A DNA stretch of 17,281 nt from assembly GCA_009773995.1 (NCBI GenBank), contig VSMY01000054.1, positions 1 to 17,281 on the forward strand, written 5' to 3'. The position numbers and the translations under genes are program-made. Below are positions 1 through 5,271 of this stretch, piece after piece (the stretch's first letter is position 1; every line of letters begins with the position of its first letter). The notes under the pieces were generated by a model that was given only the letters and a program-made list of their open reading frames with translations, had not been told where the DNA came from and searched no databases. The DNA is from Oscillibacter sp. GTDB lineage: Bacteria > Bacillota > Clostridia > Oscillospirales > Oscillospiraceae.

Positions 1-133
1 CCCCGGCCCAGGCGCACCAGAGGCCCCCGTCCGGCAGGGGGCCGCGGGCGGAAAACCAGGTGTAGAGTCCCTCCCGCTCTGCGGTCAGCTCTCCGGCGGG
101 TTTGCCGTCCATCAGTAAGGGGAATTTGTCCAT
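1..133 (-). CDS. Hypothetical protein, N-terminal part (runs off left edge)
   Basis: Only the first 44 codons lie in the window. The ATG at 131-133 is preceded by a GGGAGGG ribosome site about nine bases upstream, which fixes the start. The visible peptide begins MDKFPLLMDGKPAGEL and continues with a Tyr/Trp-rich stretch (LYTWFSARG, then GGLWCAWAG). There is no signal peptide or membrane segment in the visible part, so a cytoplasmic protein is likely, but I do not recognise a named family. It lies downstream of the exported-protein gene on the same strand, separated by a hairpin terminator whose T-tract ends only 26 bases before this start codon. There is little room for a separate promoter, so it may depend on read-through or on a promoter overlapping the terminator. 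Confidence 0.75.
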   Translation of the reverse strand, partial: MDKFPLLMDGKPAGELTAEREGLYTWFSARGPLPDGGLWCAWAG

Positions 134-159
134 ATCCGCCGTCCCTCCCGCCATCCAGA

Positions 160-197
160 AATAAAGACCCGCTTACGCAATGGTATGCGCAAGCGGG
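160..197 (-). terminator. Rho-independent terminator after the exported-protein gene
   Basis: On the minus strand a 12-bp stem with one mismatch (CCCGCTTGCGCA pairing with TGCGTAAGCGGG, six-base loop) is followed directly by TCTTTATTTCT. The stem starts 14 bases after the stop codon of the exported-protein gene. Confidence 0.75.
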
Positions 198-211
198 CCC
201 GGTTATGTGAT

Positions 212-700
212 TCAGGCCACGGTATAACTCCCCCTGGCCAGGACCTTGGCGGTTCCCCCCGAGGCCCGGACGCCCCGGCCCTCGATGGTCATCATGTAGA
301 GGTGGTTCTGGACCAGGGAGGCGCCGTTCGCCAGAGTGGCGGCGGTGGTCTCGTCGATGAGCCCCGGATCCGAGGGGGAGACGCACACGGCGCCGCCTAT
401 CCGCAGCATGACCTCGCAGCCCACGCCTCCGGTGAGGGTCTGCCCGTCGTTCAGGGTTACCACCACGAAGGAGGCGGAAGAAGCGGTCCCGCCGCCGGGG
501 AGGGCTTGTCCCGTCCGTTCGGCGATCCGCTGGTCCACCCGCTGCATGATGCTGTTGAAAAAGGTGTCGTTCAAATAGCTCAGGGTCACCAGGGGGTCCT
601 GGGAGGAGCCCGCCTCCGCCGCCAGGGACACGCCGGTCATCAGCGCGGCGCTGAGGGCCAGCAGCGCCGCGGCGCGCAGCAGCCATCTGTCTTTTTTCAT
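212..700 (-). CDS. Small exported protein of unknown function
   Basis: This is a 162-residue protein. The start is ATG 698-700, with a strong GGAGGAGG ribosome site just upstream; an upstream in-frame extension would run through the preceding hairpin and is rejected. Residues 1-27 form a classical Sec signal peptide: MKKDR, then a Leu/Ala-rich core, with SLA or AEA as possible cleavage sites. The mature part begins with QDPLVTLSYLNDTF and an amphipathic stretch, followed by a Gly/Ser linker near residue 70. The C-terminal half is strand-rich and ends in GTAKVLARGSYTV. There is no lipobox, C-terminal anchor or catalytic motif. The even pattern of Gly, Val and Thr suggests a small beta-domain that is secreted or held at the cell surface. 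It probably shares a transcript with the EndoA gene 56 bases upstream, although a stable hairpin lies between them. Function is unknown. Confidence 0.85.
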   Translation of the reverse strand: MKKDRWLLRAAALLALSAALMTGVSLAAEAGSSQDPLVTLSYLNDTFFNSIMQRVDQRIAERTGQALPGGGTASSASFVVVTLNDGQTLTGGVGCEVMLRIGGAVCVSPSDPGLIDETTAATLANGASLVQNHLYMMTIEGRGVRASGGTAKVLARGSYTVA

Positions 701-718
701 ATGTACCTCCTCCGTACG

Positions 719-751
719 CCCTCCCGGCGGAAGGGTCTTCCGCCGGGAGGG
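719..751 (-). terminator. Perfect 15-bp hairpin after the ndoA stop codon (no T-tract)
   Basis: CCCTCCCGGCGGAAG and its exact reverse complement flank a three-base loop. The stem begins four bases after the EndoA stop codon and ends about 18 bases before the start codon of the next gene. On the minus strand it is followed by CGTACGGAGG, with no run of T, so it is not a standard rho-independent terminator. It could be a weak terminator, an mRNA 3'-end stabiliser or a processing boundary. Confidence 0.5.
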
Positions 752-755
752 AACC

Positions 756-1124
756 TCAAACCAACTGGTCGTGGGGCAGCCCGAAGCTGACCGCAATGGC
801 CGTGTCCACCTTGTTCATCACATTTTCCTCCACATGGCCCATGCGCTCCCGGAGCCGTTTTTTGTCCAGGGTCCGCACCTGCTCCAGCAGGACCACGGAA
901 TCCCGGCTCAGGCCGCAGCTCTGGTCCACGGGGAGGTCGATATGTGTGGGCAGCCGGGTCTTCCCGGTCTGGGAAGTAATGGCCGCCGCAATCACGGTGG
1001 GACTGTAGCGGTTTCCGGTGTCGTTCTGAATAATCAGAACGGGCCGGACGCCGCCCTGCTCGCTGCCCACCACCGGGGAGAGATCGGCATAGTAAATATC
1101 GCCGCGCTTGACACTCGTATCCAC
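756..1124 (-). CDS. ndoA: EndoA/MazF-family mRNA interferase toxin (orphan)
   Basis: This is a single-domain PemK/MazF-type endoribonuclease of 122 residues, the usual length. Bacillus EndoA cuts single-stranded mRNA at UACAU-type sites. The family signature is intact: VKRGDIYYADLSPVVGSEQG, then GGVRPVLIIQND, PTVIAAAITSQ and RDSVVLLEQVRT. The catalytic pair known in B. subtilis (Arg25, Thr48) aligns with Arg27 and Thr50. Two GTG starts are possible. The one at 1122-1124 sits 10 bases from a GGAG ribosome site, while the upstream one (1131-1133) is only a base or two from it, so the shorter form is preferred. No antitoxin gene is adjacent: the gap to the upstream lipoprotein gene is under 210 bases and holds no MazE-like frame. 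The neighbourhood (Nnr, GerS-like lipoprotein) matches the Bacillus ydcC-alr-ndoAI-ndoA locus with alr and ndoAI missing. Confidence 0.93.
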   Translation of the reverse strand: MDTSVKRGDIYYADLSPVVGSEQGGVRPVLIIQNDTGNRYSPTVIAAAITSQTGKTRLPTHIDLPVDQSCGLSRDSVVLLEQVRTLDKKRLRERMGHVEENVMNKVDTAIAVSFGLPHDQLV

Positions 1125-1200
1125 AAAGTTCACACTCCGCCGAAAGAAGTACCCGCCATCGAAAGGGGAAGCGCGTCCCCCTTCGGTGAGGCCACTTTCA

Positions 1201-1290
1201 TTCTCCCACGCAGTTTCGGAATTTATACGCCTCTTCCCGCAAACTTGCGTCCTCGCCGTGGGAGGGGCAAATTCCGGCGTCCTCGCCCCA
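1201..1290 (-). other. Structured intergenic leader upstream of ndoA
   Basis: The gap between the lipoprotein and ndoA contains nested inverted repeats. CGGAATTT (minus strand, 1276-1269) pairs with AAATTCCG (1224-1217), and GCCCCTCCC with GGGAAGAGGC inside it. A small CGCAA-GT-TTGCG palindrome lies in the centre. An 11-base direct repeat, GGCGAGGACGC, occurs at 1287-1277 and 1257-1247, exactly 30 bases apart. No convincing promoter was found, only an isolated TATAAA. The area may be an RNA leader or processing site; its function is unknown. Confidence 0.35.
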
Positions 1291-1329
1291 CGTCATCCTA
1301 TGCGGGGGGAGACCGGTCTGTGCGAAGCG

Positions 1330-1944
1330 TCAAGCGCCGTCTTCCGCTATTGTATCATAAAAGGAGAAGCTCGTAAAGTCCGCCGTCAAAATGATTTCCC
1401 CGTCCACGGCGATTTCCCCCCGGACCGGGGTTCCGTCCGCCAGGTTCAGCCAGACGGTGGAGAGAATTTTCCCATCCTTCACCCCCGTCTGGTCCACGGT
1501 GAGGCGGAGGCAGGGCGCGCCGTTCCACTCTTCCCGATTCTCCTCCAGGAGCCACCCGTCCCGGAGGGCGCTCATCAGACGGGGAAGACACGCGGCGGGG
1601 CTGATTTCCTCGTCGCTGAGGGTCCCGGCGTTAAGGCTGGCGTCCTCATACTCCAGCCGCCAGTCCGTGTCGCTTAAAACGGCCCTCACCCCGGCGATGA
1701 TCTCCGGGGACAGAACCTCCACCGTGCTCTCTCCGCCGGGGACGTACTCACACCGGAGCTCCGCCTCCCAGGCCAGGCCCTCCTGATCGCAGGAGACCAC
1801 GGCCTCCATGGCACAGCCCGTCATGTCGTGATAGCGGTCCCGCAGGTCCGCCGTCCGGGCCTCGCCCTCCCCGACGCCGACGCCGCCGCAGGCGGACAGC
1901 AGCAGGAGCAGGGTCATCATTGGTACGCACTTCCAAAGGCGCAC
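1330..1944 (-). CDS. GerS/YdcC-like lipoprotein (LolA-type fold suspected)
   Basis: This is a 204-residue lipoprotein. The GTG start at 1942-1944 lies seven bases from a perfect AAAGGAGG ribosome site that overlaps the stop codon of nnr. The N-terminus is a lipoprotein signal: MRLWK, then a Leu-rich core, then lipobox LSAC with Cys19 as the lipidated residue, so the protein should be anchored on the outer face of the membrane. The mature part alternates strands and charged turns (EAELRCEYVPGGE, CLRLTVDQTG, TVWLNLADGTPVRGEI), as expected for a LolA-like or GerS-like beta fold. In B. subtilis the lipoprotein gene ydcC lies just before alr and ndoAI-ndoA. In C. difficile the germination lipoprotein gene gerS forms an operon with alr2. 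The similar position here suggests a sporulation or germination role. This rests on synteny and general shape, not on a recognised motif. Confidence 0.85.
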   Translation of the reverse strand: MRLWKCVPMMTLLLLLSACGGVGVGEGEARTADLRDRYHDMTGCAMEAVVSCDQEGLAWEAELRCEYVPGGESTVEVLSPEIIAGVRAVLSDTDWRLEYEDASLNAGTLSDEEISPAACLPRLMSALRDGWLLEENREEWNGAPCLRLTVDQTGVKDGKILSTVWLNLADGTPVRGEIAVDGEIILTADFTSFSFYDTIAEDGA

Positions 1945-1957
1945 CGGAAAACCTCCT

Positions 1958-3514
1958 TTATATTTGAGTTCCTTGAAGCTCTGAAAATACCTTGGGGAAG
2001 GCGGCGATCACGTCCTCCGGCGTGACGCAGTACTCCGTCAGCGCCGCCGCCGCCAGGTCCCCGGCCCGGCCGTGGATCCACGCGGCTCCCGCCGCCGCCA
2101 TCACCGGGAAGGCCCCCTGGGCAAGCAGGGAGGCGATGAGGCCCGTCAGCACGTCGCCGCTGCCGCCCTTGGCCAGGCCGGAATTGCCGGTGGTGTTCAC
2201 CAGCACGTTCCCCTCCGGCCCGGCGGTGACGGTGCGGTGGCCCTTGAGGACCAAGATACAGCCGTGCTCCTTCGCAAAGGCCCGGGCCGCGCCCACCCGG
2301 TCTCCCCGGGAGAGGTCCCCGCCGATGCGGGCAAACTCCCCGTCGTGGGGGGTCAGGATGGTGACTCGTCCCCGGCGCTGGTCCAAACTATCTATATGTC
2401 CCTCCAGCGCGTTTATGCCGTCCGCGTCCAGCACCACGGGCTTTTCCGTCTCCCGGAGGAGCTCCAGCGCCAGCTTGGCCGTCTCCTCGTGCCGCCCCAG
2501 GCCGGGACCCAGGGCCAGGACATCGCAGTCCTCCATCTTCCCCAGCAGCGCCGGCAGGGCCTTCCGGCGGATTATCCCGCCCCCCAGGCTCTCCAGCGGG
2601 AAGGGCATGGCGGAGACGCACTTGGCCGCCTCCACCTGCCAGACGCTGTCGGGAACTCCCAGGTACACCAGGCCGCAGCCGGACTTTACCGCCGCCGAGG
2701 CGGTGAGGTACGGCGCGCCGGTATAGCCCACGGAGCCGCCAGCCACAAGGACCTTGCCGAAGTCCCCCTTGTGGCCGTCTCTCTTCCGGGGCGGCAGGGC
2801 GGCGGCGGCGAAATCCGCCTCCACCGTCTGGACGGGGCAGAGGACCTGCCGCGCCAGGGCGGCGGGGATACCGATGTCGTGGACGGTGACGCTTCCGGAA
2901 CAGAGGGCCCCGTCTCCCGCGAACTGGCCGATTTTAGGCAGGGAGAAGGTGACAGTCCGGTCCGCCCGGACGGCCCGGCCCAAAATCCGCCCCGTGTCCG
3001 CCTCCACGCCGCTGGCGATATCGACGGCAATCACCGTGCCCCCGCAGGAATTGATCAGGTCCACGGCGGCGGCGTATTGGGAGTCCGGGGCGATGTCCCG
3101 GCTGAGTCCCACGCCGAAGATTGCGTCGACGATCACCTGAGCGCCCCTGGCCCAGGCGGTTTGGGCCTTGTCCTCCGGGTCGAAGTCCTCCAGCTCCACG
3201 CCGCACTCGCTGAGGCGGCCCGTCTCCTCCATGGCGTCGGGGGTGAGGCGGTTGTAGTCCCCCACCAGGAAGGCCCGGACCTTGAGGCCCATCAAAAAGA
3301 GGAGCCTAGCCGCGCCGATTCCGTCCCCGCCGTTGTTCCCCGCGCCGCAGAACACCGCCGCCCGGCACCTTCCGGGCTTATCGGGCAGCGCGTCCAGGGC
3401 CGCCTGGGCCGCCTCCGCCGCCGCCCGCTCCATCAGGTCGATGGAGGAAATCTTGTGCTCCTCGATGGCTCTTCGGTCCAGTTCCCGCATTTGAGCCGCC
3501 GTCGCCAGCTTCAT
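1958..3514 (-). CDS. nnr: Bifunctional NAD(P)H-hydrate repair enzyme (epimerase + ADP-dependent dehydratase)
   Basis: This enzyme repairs hydrated NADH and NADPH (NADHX/NADPHX). An N-terminal YjeF_N domain interconverts the R and S epimers, and a C-terminal ribokinase-like domain dehydrates the S form using ADP. At 518 residues it has the usual length of the fused enzyme. Visible motifs are GAGNNGGDG (57-65), VDAIFGVGLSR and VDIASGVEADTG in the epimerase half. The dehydratase half has KGDFGKVLVAGGS, LALGPGLG, VLDADGIN, LTPHDGEF, LKGHRTV and the nucleotide-binding GLAKGGSGDVLTG. The start is ATG 3512-3514 with GGGAGG seven bases away. A longer in-frame reading would run into the -10 box of its own promoter and is rejected. 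The lipoprotein gene starts 13 bases after its stop, so the two form an operon. The enzyme is cytoplasmic housekeeping. Confidence 0.96.
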   Translation of the reverse strand: MKLATAAQMRELDRRAIEEHKISSIDLMERAAAEAAQAALDALPDKPGRCRAAVFCGAGNNGGDGIGAARLLFLMGLKVRAFLVGDYNRLTPDAMEETGRLSECGVELEDFDPEDKAQTAWARGAQVIVDAIFGVGLSRDIAPDSQYAAAVDLINSCGGTVIAVDIASGVEADTGRILGRAVRADRTVTFSLPKIGQFAGDGALCSGSVTVHDIGIPAALARQVLCPVQTVEADFAAAALPPRKRDGHKGDFGKVLVAGGSVGYTGAPYLTASAAVKSGCGLVYLGVPDSVWQVEAAKCVSAMPFPLESLGGGIIRRKALPALLGKMEDCDVLALGPGLGRHEETAKLALELLRETEKPVVLDADGINALEGHIDSLDQRRGRVTILTPHDGEFARIGGDLSRGDRVGAARAFAKEHGCILVLKGHRTVTAGPEGNVLVNTTGNSGLAKGGSGDVLTGLIASLLAQGAFPVMAAAGAAWIHGRAGDLAAAALTEYCVTPEDVIAAFPKVFSELQGTQI

Positions 3515-3551
3515 AGGCCCGCCTCCCGTTTGTCGATTTTTGGATAGCTTG

Positions 3552-3580
3552 ATTATAGCGTGTCTCCGGCGGGAACGCAA
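3552..3580 (-). promoter_or_regulatory. Sigma-A promoter for nnr operon
   Basis: On the minus strand, TTGCGT is separated by exactly 17 bases from a perfect TATAAT. Transcription should start near 3545, giving a leader of about 30 bases that contains the GGGAGG ribosome site of nnr. Confidence 0.85.
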
Positions 3581-3642
3581 CCGGGGTCTTTCATTTGTCC
3601 GGAAAACCTGCTAAAATGGGGGACGCAACCGAAAGTTTACAC

Positions 3643-3670
3643 GGATTTCCTCAAACGCAACAGGAAATCC
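3643..3670. promoter_or_regulatory. Inverted repeat, possible operator upstream of the membrane XRE gene
   Basis: GGATTTCC and its exact complement GGAAATCC are separated by 12 bases in the divergent nnr/XRE region, 60 bases before the XRE start codon. The repeat lies inside a set of three ACGCAAC copies (3575, 3623, 3655), the first of which coincides with the -35 box of nnr. The arrangement would suit autoregulation by the XRE protein, but this is inference. I found no convincing -35/-10 pair for the plus-strand gene. Confidence 0.4.
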
Positions 3671-3729
3671 CTGGCCTTGCGCCGGGCGCTTTGGCAAAAT
3701 AAGGACACCAAATTCAAGGAGGCTGTCTG

Positions 3730-4620
3730 ATGTCATTTTCTGAAAATTTACAATTCCTCCGTTCCCAGGCCGGAGTCACCCAGGAACAGCTGGCGGAGCA
3801 GCTGGATGTGACACGCCAGTCCGTCAGCAAGTGGGAGAGCGCCCAGAGCTTCCCGGAGATGGACACCTTGCTGCGCATCTGCGATCTCTACGACGTAAAC
3901 CTGGACACCCTCCTCCGAGGCAGCGTGGAGGCCAGCCGCACCGCCGACACGGCGAAGTACGACGCCTTCATAAACCGCTTCGCCTGGCGAATCTCCTTGG
4001 CCACCGCCGCCATCATCGCCGCCGTGGGCCTGTGCGGCCTGATGGAGGTCCTGGGCCTGCCGGAGGCCTTGGCGGGGGCGGCGCTTCTGCTGGTCATCAC
4101 GGTATGCGTGGTGGTCTTCGTGGTCTCCGGCATTGAATACGCTGACTTCCGCAAAAAGAATCCCCTTATCACCGATTTTTACACAGAGGAACAGAAGGAG
4201 TCCTTCCAGCGGAAATTCGTCTGGCACATTGCCGGAGGAGTGGGCGCGGTCCTGTTTGCCGTGGCGCTGCTGGCATTGTTTTTCTCCGCCTTCCCAGAGA
4301 GGGAGCCCTATGAGTCCTATGCCATGGCCTTTTTCCTGCTGATGGTCGCCGGGGCGGTGTGGTCCTTCATCTACGGCGGCATCCTCCATGACAAATACGA
4401 CGTGGCCGCGTACAACCGGGACAACGACCCCACGCCGGAGGCCAAGCGCCGCCGGGAGCTGGTCAGCACCGTCTGTGCCGTCATCATGCTGCTGGCCACG
4501 GCCGTTTACGTGGGTCTGGGCCTGGCGCTGCGCCTGTGGGGGACGGCTTGGTGGGTCTTCGCCGTGGGCGGCATCCTCTGCGGTGTGGCCGCCGTGGTTC
4601 TGGGGCCCAAGGAGGAATGA
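3730..4620 (+). CDS. XRE-family DNA-binding protein with C-terminal six-helix membrane domain
   Basis: This 296-residue protein is the only plus-strand gene. Residues 5-63 are an XRE/Cro-type helix-turn-helix (VTQEQLAEQLDVTRQSVSKW at 16-35, then FPEMDTLLRICDLYDVNLDTLL), a form common in Firmicutes. After a linker, about six hydrophobic helices follow, near residues 86-108, 114-135, 164-187, 197-217, 246-267 and 273-291. The loops between them include ADFRKKNPLITDFYTEEQKE and a charged DKYDVAAYNRDNDPTPEAKRRRE. The protein is probably a membrane-tethered repressor that senses an envelope signal through its C-terminus. The ATG is preceded by AAGGAGG with a suitable gap. It is divergent from nnr across 215 bases that hold an inverted repeat, and convergent with the HAD gene, ending in a shared terminator. 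No target or ligand can be read from the sequence. A stand-alone membrane domain fused by misassembly is unlikely because the frame is open throughout. Confidence 0.93.
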   Translation: MSFSENLQFLRSQAGVTQEQLAEQLDVTRQSVSKWESAQSFPEMDTLLRICDLYDVNLDTLLRGSVEASRTADTAKYDAFINRFAWRISLATAAIIAAVGLCGLMEVLGLPEALAGAALLLVITVCVVVFVVSGIEYADFRKKNPLITDFYTEEQKESFQRKFVWHIAGGVGAVLFAVALLALFFSAFPEREPYESYAMAFFLLMVAGAVWSFIYGGILHDKYDVAAYNRDNDPTPEAKRRRELVSTVCAVIMLLATAVYVGLGLALRLWGTAWWVFAVGGILCGVAAVVLGPKEE

Positions 4621-4622
4621 CG

Positions 4623-4655
4623 AAGCGCCCTCCCAAGACGGGAGGGCGCTTTCTT
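4623..4655 (+). terminator. Bidirectional rho-independent terminator between convergent genes
   Basis: A perfect 12-bp stem (AAGCGCCCTCCC, five-base loop, GGGAGGGCGCTT) runs into TTCTTAC on the plus strand. It starts three bases after the XRE stop codon and abuts the HAD stop codon at 4654-4656. On the minus strand the arm ends in GCGCTTCGTC, a weaker T-run, so it serves mainly the plus-strand gene. Confidence 0.85.
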
Positions 4656-5271
4656 ACAGTTTCACCGGGACTCCGGCGGCGTTCAGACAGCGGCGGAGGC
4701 GGGGCAGGTCCCCGTCGAAGATGGCGCCGTCCATCCCCACGAACCAGGCCCCCTCGATGTTGATGTTCAGATCGTCGATGAAGAAGCACTCCTCCGCCCG
4801 GAGGCCGTACTCCCGGAGGAGGGTCTGGTAGATCTCCGGCTGGGGCTTTAAGAGCTTCCAGTCGGCGGAGACGATCCTGCCGTCGAAGCACTCGCTGCCT
4901 GGGATGCGGTCAAAGAACTCCGGCAAGTCCAGCTTGGCGTTGGAGAGAAGGTAGATCCCGTACCCCAGGCCCTTCAGCTCCCGGATCAGGTCCGCCATGC
5001 CCTCCACGGGCAGCAGCCAGCGCCGCCACCAGTTCAGGGACAGCTCCCGTGCGGGGCCGCGAAGGCGCTCCGGCAGGCGGCGGCAGATCACCGCCAGCGC
5101 CTCCTCCATGGACAGGGTACCCCGGTCCGTCTGTATCCACTCCGCGGAGCCGAAGAGCTCCCGCAGGAGCAGAGGGCGGTCCTCCTCCGGGACGCCCAGG
5201 TCCTCCACGAACAGATTGGGTTTCCATTGGATGAGCACGTTGCCCATGTCGAATACGATATGGCGGATCAT
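4654..5271 (-). CDS. HAD-superfamily phosphatase (subfamily IA, YihX-like)
   Basis: This is a 205-residue haloacid dehalogenase-type hydrolase. Motif I is IVFDMGNVLIQW with nucleophile Asp8. As in YihX-like members, the second Asp of DxD is replaced by Gly within a D-x-G-N-V signature. Motif II is YLLSNAK (Ser110-Asn111), motif III is the Lys of LLKPQPEIY (Lys142), and motif IV is FFIDD (Asp166-Asp167). The helical cap lies between about residues 15 and 90. The ATG overlaps the stop of the alpha-glucosidase gene as ATGA and has a GGAGGAG ribosome site, so the two are translationally coupled. E. coli YihX is an alpha-D-glucose-1-phosphate phosphatase, so coupling to a glucosidase makes a sugar phosphate a reasonable substrate guess. 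This is inference only. Confidence 0.93.
   Translation of the reverse strand: MIRHIVFDMGNVLIQWKPNLFVEDLGVPEEDRPLLLRELFGSAEWIQTDRGTLSMEEALAVICRRLPERLRGPARELSLNWWRRWLLPVEGMADLIRELKGLGYGIYLLSNAKLDLPEFFDRIPGSECFDGRIVSADWKLLKPQPEIYQTLLREYGLRAEECFFIDDLNINIEGAWFVGMDGAIFDGDLPRLRRCLNAAGVPVKL

Noticed and set aside
1217..1230. TATAAA box on the minus strand as a promoter for ndoA
   Set aside because: No -35-like hexamer lies 16-18 bases upstream (the place is occupied by ACGCAA), so it is not called as a promoter.
2072..3547. Long plus-strand open frame opposite nnr, and similar ones at 5313-7064, 6940-8370, 10500-12017, 12131-13585 and 14816-17047
   Set aside because: They are exact antisense shadows of well-recognised genes in GC-rich DNA. 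Their translations are low-complexity (Gly, Pro, Arg, His, Gln, Val) with no family motif, and they run straight through real gene boundaries.
3660..3729. Promoter for the XRE gene (TTGCGC near 3677 with downstream A/T-rich bases)
   Set aside because: At a 17-base spacing the -10 would be TAAGGA, which is too far from consensus. Other pairings have wrong spacing.
4654..4680. HAD protein inactive because motif I lacks the second Asp
   Set aside because: The D-x-G-N-V form is normal for the YihX-like subfamily, and the other three motifs are intact.
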